From Oceanospirillaceae bacterium (GTDB lineage: Bacteria; Pseudomonadota; Gammaproteobacteria; Pseudomonadales; Balneatricaceae): a stretch of 45,957 bases of DNA. The DNA lies in the NCBI GenBank assembly GCA_023954795.1, contig JAGSHA010000002.1, positions 1 through 45,957 of the forward strand, given 5' to 3'. Below, in pieces: positions 38,586-45,957 of this stretch (its first letter is position 1; each line of letters opens with the position of its first letter). The translations under genes and the position numbers were made by a program. The notes under the pieces were generated by a model. It made no database searches, was not told where the DNA came from, and worked only from the letters and a program-made list of their open reading frames with translations.

Positions 38586-39380
38586 TTAGATGTTCGCTTT
38601 AAGGTGCTTGGCAATCACCGGCCACGCGTCACGTCCGCGGGTGTTCAGGTCTGTCAGGAGGCCCGGGTCAAAGTCCTCACTAACCGCTTTCTGGAAAGAG
38701 GGGCGTTCGGTGATGCGTTCTAACCACGCACTGACCGCAGGGAATCCTTCCAGCATGCTTAGCCAGTCAAACTGAATCAAAGTCTGGAAGTAGGGCGCTG
38801 TCGCACAATCACTGATTCCGAATTCCTGCCCGCTCAACCAAGGTTGTTGTTGCAGTGTATTTTCCATCTGGACGATGGTGTCGTGGTAGACCTTGACGGC
38901 ACCCGCAACATCAGGCGCTTCCAGACCCTGTGCCAGCAACCGGCGCTGACGTTCACGGCGAGGTGCTTCTGGAATTTGATCAATCAGCCGCTGTTGTTCC
39001 TCTTCGCTTTTTGCCATTAGTCCCGGGCGCATGACCAGCGGCCACTGCAACGCGCCACAAGAGGGGTGCAGCTTGTTGTCGATATGTTTCAGCCAAACAC
39101 GCATGCGAGCGACCTGCGCGGGGTCAGCGGGACGTAGAGCGGGTTGAGGAAAAGCATCTTCCAGATATTCACAGATCACAGAAGATTCAATGACCGGCTG
39201 ATCGTTATGCACCAGCGTTGGTACAACACCTAGCGGGTTGAGCGCCAGATACCAGCTCTGCAGGTTTTCTTTGTTGGGCAGGTCGATAGGGTGAGCGGTC
39301 CAGGGCAGGTCCTTTTCTGCCAGAACAATGCGCACCTTTTGTGCACAGGGCGACATAATGTGAGTGTATAAGGTGATCAT
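38586..39380 (-). CDS. glutathione S-transferase family protein
   Basis: MITLYTHIMSPCAQKVRIVLAEKDLPW...NPLGVVPTLVHNDQPVIESSVICEYLEDAFP. Confidence 0.92.
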   Translation of the reverse strand: MITLYTHIMSPCAQKVRIVLAEKDLPWTAHPIDLPNKENLQSWYLALNPLGVVPTLVHNDQPVIESSVICEYLEDAFPQPALRPADPAQVARMRVWLKHIDNKLHPSCGALQWPLVMRPGLMAKSEEEQQRLIDQIPEAPRRERQRRLLAQGLEAPDVAGAVKVYHDTIVQMENTLQQQPWLSGQEFGISDCATAPYFQTLIQFDWLSMLEGFPAVSAWLERITERPSFQKAVSEDFDPGLLTDLNTRGRDAWPVIAKHLKANI

Positions 39381-39447
39381 GGGTGGACCTCAATCGCTGA
39401 ATGACGGCGTCATGTTATTGGAATGATTCCAGTGTAGAGCTGTAAAA

Positions 39448-39498
39448 ATGCAGTTAAAATGCATATAGATGCAGTTTTGGTATGCAATATTGCAGTTT
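39448..39498. promoter_or_regulatory. phased ATGCA/TTGCA operator-like repeats in divergent GST/LysR intergenic region
   Basis: ATGCAGTT 39448, ATGCAT 39459, ATGCAGTT 39469, ATGCAATATTGCAGTT 39482-39497. Confidence 0.5.
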
Positions 39499-39531
39499 TA
39501 TTCTCACTATACGTGTAAATCTGAGACGCAA

Positions 39532-40437
39532 ATGAACTGGAATGATCTTAAGTACCTGTTAGCCCTCAGTCGGTTAGGGACGTTGAGCGCTGTCGCAAAA
39601 GAAACCGGTGTCGATATGACCACGGTCTCGCGTCGGCTTAAAGCGTTGGAGAGTGCACTAGGTGCTCAGTTGTTTCAGCGCATCGATAACCGCTATGTGC
39701 CAACCGATGCGCTGCAGAAGGTATTGATACGCGCAGAGCAGGTGGAGCTGGAGGTTGGTCGTCTGCAGAGTGATCTGCTGGGGCAGGATGAAGACCTGCG
39801 TGGGCGGGTACGCATCACCTCGGTCCATACCTTTATCAACAGTTACCTGTTGCAGCGCTTACCGGATTTCTACGAGCGTTATCCTGATATAGAGCTGGAA
39901 ATTATTGCCGATAGCAGTCAGCTGGATTTAGGGCGACATGAGGCCGATCTGGCGCTGCGTATGGGGCGTCCGGATCAGAGCAGCATAGTGACCCGCCGGA
40001 TGGCCGATCTGAACTATGCCGTGTATAGCCACGAATCGCTGGTGGACGACAACCGGAAGATTGGTGATCTGCCCTGGATCTTATTTGAAGACCGCTATCA
40101 CAACTTGCCGGAAGCACTCTGGCAGCAACAGTATTACCCGGATGTCCAAGCGCGACTGTTCTGCAACGTCGGACCAGCGATGTTGACGGCCGCCAGCAAC
40201 GGTTTAGGTGTCGCGTGTTTACCCTGTTATATGGCTGAACCTGTGAGCGAGTTAGTCGCGTTAACTGAGGCGTTTCCGCTGCGTGCACTGTGGTTGTTAA
40301 TGCATCCGGAAAAGCGTAATCTGGCGCGCATTCGGGTGTTTGTGGATTGGCTGGAGCAGCAGCTGGATAGGGATACATTGCTGTTTCAGGGACCGCACTT
40401 AACCCCCGGCGATGCCCATAAAAATTCAGCTCAATGA
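39532..40437 (+). CDS. LysR family transcriptional regulator
   Basis: MNWNDLKYLLALSRLGTLSAVAKETGVDMTTVSRRLKALESALGAQLFQRI HTH. Confidence 0.94.
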   Translation: MNWNDLKYLLALSRLGTLSAVAKETGVDMTTVSRRLKALESALGAQLFQRIDNRYVPTDALQKVLIRAEQVELEVGRLQSDLLGQDEDLRGRVRITSVHTFINSYLLQRLPDFYERYPDIELEIIADSSQLDLGRHEADLALRMGRPDQSSIVTRRMADLNYAVYSHESLVDDNRKIGDLPWILFEDRYHNLPEALWQQQYYPDVQARLFCNVGPAMLTAASNGLGVACLPCYMAEPVSELVALTEAFPLRALWLLMHPEKRNLARIRVFVDWLEQQLDRDTLLFQGPHLTPGDAHKNSAQ

Positions 40438-40461
40438 GTTCAGCAGAGATAGAGTAACGGT

Positions 40462-40680
40462 ATGGATCTGAATCCGCAGATGTTAAAAAAAATGGCCCGC
40501 ATGAAGATGCCGTTTGGTAAATATCAGGGGCGGGTGCTGATGGATCTGCCAGAATCGTATCTGCTGTGGTTTGCGCGTGAAGGCTTTCCGAAAGGCGAGT
40601 TAGGCCTGTTGTTGGGGTTGTTGCTGGAAATCCGAATCAACGGTCTGGAATCACTGTTACAGCCGTTACGAGAGCGATAG
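40462..40680 (+). CDS. DUF3820 family protein
   Basis: MARMKMPFGKYQGRVLMDLPESYLLWFAREGFPKGELGLLLGLLLEIRINGLESLL. Confidence 0.88.
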   Translation: MDLNPQMLKKMARMKMPFGKYQGRVLMDLPESYLLWFAREGFPKGELGLLLGLLLEIRINGLESLLQPLRER

Positions 40681-40719
40681 TATCCCTCGACGTTTGACCT
40701 TTCCTACTGATTTTGACCG

Positions 40720-40735
40720 CTTGATACCCATCAAG
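40720..40735. promoter_or_regulatory. FNR box upstream of ubiU
   Basis: CTTGAT-ACCC-ATCAAG, perfect match to TTGAT-N4-ATCAA. Confidence 0.85.
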
Positions 40736-40796
40736 TATTTATCCTGACTGCATTGATACGCTGCCGCACTGTTATCCGATTTTACTGGAGGTAGTG

Positions 40797-41789
40797 ATGG
40801 AGCTGGTCTGTCCGGCAGGCAGTTTTCCTGCGTTAAAAGCGGCGGTTGATAATGGTGCCGACGCGGTTTATTTCGGGTTCAGGGACGCAACCAATGCTCG
40901 TCACTTTGCCGGTCTGAACTTTGACCGGCGCAAAGCCGAGAAAGGGATCGAATACGCCCGCAGCCGTGGCGTCAAAGTGCTGTGTGCAATCAATACCTAT
41001 CCTCAGCCTCAGGGCTGGCAGATCTGGCAGCAGGCCGTAGATATGGCCGCTGACCTGGGGGTGAACGCACTCATCGCAGCGGATATGGGGGTGCTGGGCT
41101 ATGCCGCCGATCGTCACCCTGATCTTAACCTGCATCTGTCGGTACAAGGCTCCGCTACCAACTACGAAGCGCTAAGTTACTACCAGCAACAATTTAATAT
41201 TAAGCGTGCAGTGCTGCCGCGTGTGCTTTCACTGGCACAGGTCGAGCACTTATCCAAACACAGCCCGGTGGAACTTGAGGTGTTTGCCTTCGGTAGCCTC
41301 TGCATCATGGTGGAAGGGCGCTGTTATCTATCCTCTTACCTGACCGACGAATCCCCCAATACGCGCGGAGCCTGCTCGCCCGCTAAAGCGGTACGTTGGG
41401 AGGAAACGGATCAGGGGTTGGAGTCTCGCCTGAATGAAGTGTTAATCGACCGCTATGGTGAAGGCGAAAAGGCTGGATACCCAACGCTGTGTAAGGGGCG
41501 TTTTGATGTGGAGGGAAACGTTTATCATGCGATGGAAGAACCCACCAGTCTTAACACCCTTGATCTCATTCCAGAGCTGGAATCGATCGGCATAAGTGCG
41601 GTCAAAATCGAGGGCCGTCAGCGCAGTCCTGCCTATGTGGCACAAGTCGTTAATATTTGGCGCAGCGCGCTGGATCGCGCCAAAGCCTCGGGTGCCTATG
41701 CCGTGCAGCCGGAGTGGAACAAAGGGCTGACCGATCTTTCTGAAGGCTCAACCACCACCATCGGTGCATACCACCGCAGCTGGCAGTAG
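40797..41789 (+). CDS. ubiU: ubiquinone anaerobic biosynthesis protein UbiU (peptidase U32 family)
   Basis: [81 protein letters not shown] Fe-S cysteine region. Confidence 0.94.
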   Translation: MELVCPAGSFPALKAAVDNGADAVYFGFRDATNARHFAGLNFDRRKAEKGIEYARSRGVKVLCAINTYPQPQGWQIWQQAVDMAADLGVNALIAADMGVLGYAADRHPDLNLHLSVQGSATNYEALSYYQQQFNIKRAVLPRVLSLAQVEHLSKHSPVELEVFAFGSLCIMVEGRCYLSSYLTDESPNTRGACSPAKAVRWEETDQGLESRLNEVLIDRYGEGEKAGYPTLCKGRFDVEGNVYHAMEEPTSLNTLDLIPELESIGISAVKIEGRQRSPAYVAQVVNIWRSALDRAKASGAYAVQPEWNKGLTDLSEGSTTTIGAYHRSWQ

Positions 41790-41799
41790 GAGACGGCTC

Positions 41800-42702
41800 A
41801 TGGATAATCAGATGCAACTGACACTGGGGCCGATGCTGTATTTCTGGCCAAAGCAGGACGTTTTTAACTTCTACGCTGAAATGGCTGAATCGCCGGTTGA
41901 TACCATCTATCTGGGGGAAACTGTCTGTTCTAAGCGTCGTCAGCTGAAACTGGATGACTGGCTGGGCTTGGCGCGCGAACTGCAGGAATGTGGCAAACAG
42001 GTCGTACTATCGGGGCTTGCGCTACTGGAAGCCGAATCGGAACTCAAAGCGCTGCGCAGAATCTGCAACAACGGTGACTATCAGGTGGAAGCCAATGATA
42101 TGGCCGCGGTGCAGATGTTGAGTCAGCAGGGCGTGCCGTTCATCACCGGACCTTCGATCAATATCTACAATGTTCAGGTGCTGAAACGACTGTATCAAAG
42201 TGGTATGCGACGCTGGGTCATGCCGGTGGAACTGGGTGCTGAGACTCTGACCACACTGCTGCATCAGGCAGAACAGGATGGTTCGATGCCCGATCTGGAA
42301 ACCGAAGTGTTTGCCTACGGCTGTTTACCGCTGGCATATGCGGCGCGCTGTTTTACGGCCCGTTATCGCAATGTGCCCAAGGATAACTGCGAATTCTGTT
42401 GTATCGAATATCCGGACGGTTTGATGATGCGCTCACAGGAAGGTAAAGCGCTATTCACCATGAACGGTATCCAAACCTTGTCGGCCGAGCACTATAATCT
42501 GGAACACGAGCTGGATCGGATGCAGGCGATAGGTGTCAACAAAGTGCGTATCAGCCCCCAGCGTGAAGGTTTAGGAGAGGTGATTGAGCGCTTTGCGGCA
42601 CGCCTGCAAGGGGAATCTATCTCAGATACTATCCACATGATCAGTCAGGACCAATGCAACGGCTACTGGTATGGTGAGCCGGGGATTCAGTGGGTGGAGT
42701 GA
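41800..42702 (+). CDS. ubiV: ubiquinone anaerobic biosynthesis protein UbiV (peptidase U32 family)
   Basis: [74 protein letters not shown]. Confidence 0.94.
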   Translation: MDNQMQLTLGPMLYFWPKQDVFNFYAEMAESPVDTIYLGETVCSKRRQLKLDDWLGLARELQECGKQVVLSGLALLEAESELKALRRICNNGDYQVEANDMAAVQMLSQQGVPFITGPSINIYNVQVLKRLYQSGMRRWVMPVELGAETLTTLLHQAEQDGSMPDLETEVFAYGCLPLAYAARCFTARYRNVPKDNCEFCCIEYPDGLMMRSQEGKALFTMNGIQTLSAEHYNLEHELDRMQAIGVNKVRISPQREGLGEVIERFAARLQGESISDTIHMISQDQCNGYWYGEPGIQWVE

Positions 42703-42734
42703 TGCGCCGATAGGAGCAAGAACAGGGACAAGAT

Positions 42735-42771
42735 AAGCCAGTCATTCCCCTGCGGATGGCTGGCTTTTTTG
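42735..42771 (+). terminator. intrinsic terminator after ubiV
   Basis: AGCCAGTCATTCC-CCTGC-GGATGGCTGGCT followed by TTTTT. Confidence 0.75.
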
Positions 42772-42890
42772 TATTTGAATGTGGGATCGATCGCGGGCCT
42801 AAACGCTAAAGGCGCCAGCTTTTAACTGTGAATGTAACGGGTAGATAGACACCCATAGACCCGGAACAGCGGGGTATTGCCTTAGACGTC

Positions 42891-44099
42891 TTATACCTGA
42901 TGGGGGAACCGGCGCTGCCATGTTAGGCACCGACTCTCATCACGCTCTTCATACAGGGCGATCGCTGATGGAAGGTCCATCTTAAAGCGGCGTTCACCGT
43001 TGTTGCCTATGGCTGATAAGCGCATCGTATACCACGCGGTAATCCCGCCTGCAGGTGGAGCCTCAAACGTTGGAAAAGCTGGATCATCCCCGGTATTCGC
43101 TAACCAATCATTCGCAAGTTCTGGATTGAGCACCATCGCTCTTGCCAACCCCACCGTATCAGCAGCGCCACTGGTTAGTGATTCCAACGCATCGATGCGC
43201 GTTTTGATTCCGCCTGTTACCTGTAACGGCACATCGGTCACTTGCTTCGCCCGGTGGGAAAACTCAACAAAGTACGGCCCCCCACCTGAAGCATCGGAGC
43301 TTGCTTTTGAGCCAGGAAAGTAGGTGCCACCACTTAACTCAATTAGATCAATCGAAGTACGATCCAGAATACGAATAGCCTCTAGAGCATCGTCCTGTGT
43401 TAAGCCTCCTTCGAGCTGGTCAGAGGAATTGATCTTAATCCCCACCGGGAATTGTGGTCCGACGGCCCGCCGAACCTTATCAATCACCTCGACGATAATG
43501 CGGCAGCGCGCTTCAATGGAACCACCGTATTGATCATTGCGACGATTGAACAATGGCGACAGAAACTGGCTGAGTAAAAAACCATGACCGGCGTGGATCT
43601 GAACGCCCGTGAATCCGACATCTTTAGCCCGTCGCGCGGTTCTGGCATACATATCAGGTAACTGCTCCACCTCTGCCCTGGACATACCCGCGCATTTAAA
43701 ACTTCCAATCTCAAGCGCTGATGGCCCTGCAGGCTGGCTGATCGGTAGGTGAGACAATGCACCGGCATGGCCGATCTGAGGCCATATATGTGCCCCCTGA
43801 ATTGTCGCTCGGGTAGCCAATGAGTTCAGCATTTGAAGATTAGAGTGGGGGCCTAAAACCAGGTTGCCAGGTTTCTCTGGAAAGCGGGGATCTCCCTGAA
43901 CTTCACCAATTATCGACAGTGCAACTCCGCCTGTTGCCCATCTTTCATAGAGCCGAATCTGAGCGTCGGTCGGATTGCCTCCGCCGTCTGCAAGCGAATC
44001 AGACATGGCTGACTTTACTAACCGGTTTTTTAAAACGGCACCGCAAGGAAGTTCCAATGAACGGCTTAGTAGATGATGAGTGCCTGTCGCTTTAATCAT
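42891..44099 (-). CDS. NADH:flavin oxidoreductase / old yellow enzyme family
   Basis: LKNRLVKSAMSDSLADGGGNPTDAQIRLYERWATGGVALSIIGEVQ; GVQIHAGHGFLLSQFLSPLFNRRNDQYGGSIEARCRIIVEVI. Confidence 0.93.
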   Translation of the reverse strand: MIKATGTHHLLSRSLELPCGAVLKNRLVKSAMSDSLADGGGNPTDAQIRLYERWATGGVALSIIGEVQGDPRFPEKPGNLVLGPHSNLQMLNSLATRATIQGAHIWPQIGHAGALSHLPISQPAGPSALEIGSFKCAGMSRAEVEQLPDMYARTARRAKDVGFTGVQIHAGHGFLLSQFLSPLFNRRNDQYGGSIEARCRIIVEVIDKVRRAVGPQFPVGIKINSSDQLEGGLTQDDALEAIRILDRTSIDLIELSGGTYFPGSKASSDASGGGPYFVEFSHRAKQVTDVPLQVTGGIKTRIDALESLTSGAADTVGLARAMVLNPELANDWLANTGDDPAFPTFEAPPAGGITAWYTMRLSAIGNNGERRFKMDLPSAIALYEERDESRCLTWQRRFPHQV

Positions 44100-44311
44100 G
44101 CCAGCTCCTTTAAAAAAGGCGTTTTAGTCATGTGTTCATTGCAGCTCACACAATGATCATCGAACTCTGGCAACGACGTATGCCTGTATCAGGCAGGATC
44201 TAACATGTACTTCTGTTGGTCAGTTACCGAATGAGTGAAGGACATTATTGATCTTCTTTAATAAACTAAAAACATAGCAATCATGTAAATACTATTAAGT
44301 AAAAGTTAATA

Positions 44312-45214
44312 ATGAATACGTCAGACCTTAATCTGTTTATTCGGATCGCGGAAACCGGCAGCATCACCGAGTCTGCGAAACAGCAGGGAATCTCGACTGC
44401 GGCTGCCAGTTCTGCCCTCAAACGATTGGAAAAGCAGCTCGATATCCAGCTGTTTATCAGAACGACAAGACAGTTGCGGATTACATCGCAAGGGGAGCAA
44501 TTTCTGTTTCATTGCCGTCAGGCTCTGGAGTCACTGGATCAGGGACGCATATCGGCCCAACAGATGATAGGGCGGGTTGGCGGAGAGCTGCGGCTTTCAG
44601 TGTCCTCAGATTTAGGGCGTAATCTGGTGCTACCCTGGATCGACGAGTTGATGGAGGCGCATCCTTCTTTGTCGATCGACTTGAACGTAGGAGACTCCAT
44701 CTCCAATTTTTTTATGGACAAGGTTGATGTCGCACTACGTTATGGAAAGCCAGAAGATTCGACGATGGTTGCGTTTCATATTGCGACCATTGATAGAATC
44801 ACCTGTGTATCGCCAGGCTATCTATCCAAATTTGGAGAGCCCTCTCATCCAGAGGAGTTAAGAGATCACAATTGCTTGTTGTACCGGCTTGATGGTCATC
44901 TTTTCAACCATTGGGAATATGCAGACACATCAGGCAGTTACGAGATAAAAGTAAGCAGCAACAGAGTCAGCAATGATACGGATGTTGTGAGACGTTGGGC
45001 TGTTGCAGGAAAGGGGATCGCTTATCGATCCCAGATAGATATCTCTGCAGATCTGAAGCGCGGAGAGCTGGTACAAATACTATCCGGTTATCAATCGCCT
45101 TCAGCACAGCTTTACCTGCTTTGTCCTAGCCGAAAGCAAGTAACCCCCGCGGTGATCGCGTTCAGAGAGATGCTGAGAGAAAAGTGCGCACATCTGGGTA
45201 TACGGGCTAATTGA
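44312..45214 (+). CDS. LysR family transcriptional regulator
   Basis: MNTSDLNLFIRIAETGSITESAKQQGISTAAASSALKRLEKQLDIQLFIRTTRQLRIT HTH. Confidence 0.94.
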   Translation: MNTSDLNLFIRIAETGSITESAKQQGISTAAASSALKRLEKQLDIQLFIRTTRQLRITSQGEQFLFHCRQALESLDQGRISAQQMIGRVGGELRLSVSSDLGRNLVLPWIDELMEAHPSLSIDLNVGDSISNFFMDKVDVALRYGKPEDSTMVAFHIATIDRITCVSPGYLSKFGEPSHPEELRDHNCLLYRLDGHLFNHWEYADTSGSYEIKVSSNRVSNDTDVVRRWAVAGKGIAYRSQIDISADLKRGELVQILSGYQSPSAQLYLLCPSRKQVTPAVIAFREMLREKCAHLGIRAN

Positions 45215-45369
45215 CCATAGCTGGCCGTGCTCTGCTGTCTTTGCGAGGAGCCGACAAAGAACATGGCGTGCAGCTTTATATATCTATGATCTCTGCGCGT
45301 TAAGGTACATCGCCTTGCACACGTTTTACCTTAACGACCACAGACTATTTTTATCGCGTTGATGGTGTC

Positions 45370-45858
45370 TTACAGAGGTAATCGACTCGCAAGCTCTATC
45401 CCTTTACGCATGGCGCTGGGCATCTCATCCCAATCCACACTATCCAGTAGATTCTTCACCGCCAGCCCCAGCTCTGTGTTTCCCTCAATCAATAAACGAC
45501 GCTGGAAGAAGAGGGTATCCGGGTCTTGTTCGCGGTTAGCAAGGATCAGGAAATCACGCGCTTCCCCTTTTATCCAGGCATCGGCGGTGTCACTGGCACA
45601 CACAATCAATTGTTCATCTTCACAACTGATCACTACGCGTATTGCCAGGTCAGTGACCTCAAGGCCTAGCTGTTGCCCTTCTAAGAAATAGAACTCATCG
45701 TCTTCCAGAGGCTGTTTAAACGCTTGATTGAGCGCCTTTTCCAGCAAGTTTTTCTTCAGCTTAAATGGCAGAACCGATTCGGTTTTACTGATCACCCGGC
45801 TCACCAACGTAGAGGTATCAGGGCGGGGAAAGGGCAAGCGGGCGGTGAGAAGTGACAT
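45370..45858 (-). CDS. ubiT: ubiquinone anaerobic biosynthesis accessory factor UbiT (SCP2 domain, YhbT-like)
   Basis: FKLKKNLLEKALNQAFKQPLEDDEFYFLEGQQLGLEV...NREQDPDTLFFQRRLLIEGNTELGLAVKNLLDSVDWDEMPSAMRKG. Confidence 0.9.
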   Translation of the reverse strand: MSLLTARLPFPRPDTSTLVSRVISKTESVLPFKLKKNLLEKALNQAFKQPLEDDEFYFLEGQQLGLEVTDLAIRVVISCEDEQLIVCASDTADAWIKGEARDFLILANREQDPDTLFFQRRLLIEGNTELGLAVKNLLDSVDWDEMPSAMRKGIELASRLPL

Positions 45859-45910
45859 CAGATTACTCCTGTTTAGTGGCCGTTATGATAAGCGAAATTT
45901 AATTTTACCC

Positions 45911-45928
45911 CCTTGATATCAATCAAGG
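45911..45928. promoter_or_regulatory. FNR box upstream of ubiT
   Basis: CCTTGAT-ATCA-ATCAAGG; on the minus strand a TATCAT -10-like element (45890..45885) puts the box centre about 41.5 bp from a predicted start near 45878. Confidence 0.88.
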
Positions 45929-45957
45929 CTGACTTGTGCCTGTGTTCTGCAAAATGC

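Noticed and set aside
44100-44311. Defined LysR operator in the OYE/LysR intergenic region
   Set aside because: AT-rich sequence with several partial T-N11-A matches, none clear enough to call.

Overview
This is a compact chromosomal segment of a gammaproteobacterium, probably a marine Oceanospirillales-like lineage (inferred from gene content only). About 45 protein-coding genes are supported, plus tRNA-Asp(GTC), tRNA-Val(TAC) and several intrinsic terminators. Recognisable genes include a stand-alone trpB, pdxB, htpX, alaA, tag, syd, nadK, pepN, ubiU, ubiV, ubiT and a rof-like gene. There are also c-di-GMP genes (PilZ, PAS-GGDEF), an MCP, a TonB-dependent receptor followed by a TonB protein with a 16x hexanucleotide (Pro-Lys) repeat, and two LysR regulators. 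No CRISPR array, prophage, transposase or classical defence island was seen. Best leads: (1) perfect FNR-type palindromes (TTGAT-N4-ATCAA) upstream of both ubiU and the separated ubiT, which suggest an anaerobic ubiquinone regulon split by an OYE/LysR pair; (2) a 1.2-kb gene-poor island (33045-34228) with a degenerate ~40-bp tandem repeat array and a Thr/Cys-rich open frame; (3) an unannotated 28-aa acidic micro-ORF at 18186-18272; (4) helically phased ATGCA repeats between the GST and LysR genes; (5) a candidate sRNA at ~31478-31586. All calls come from reading the sequence; no database search was run.
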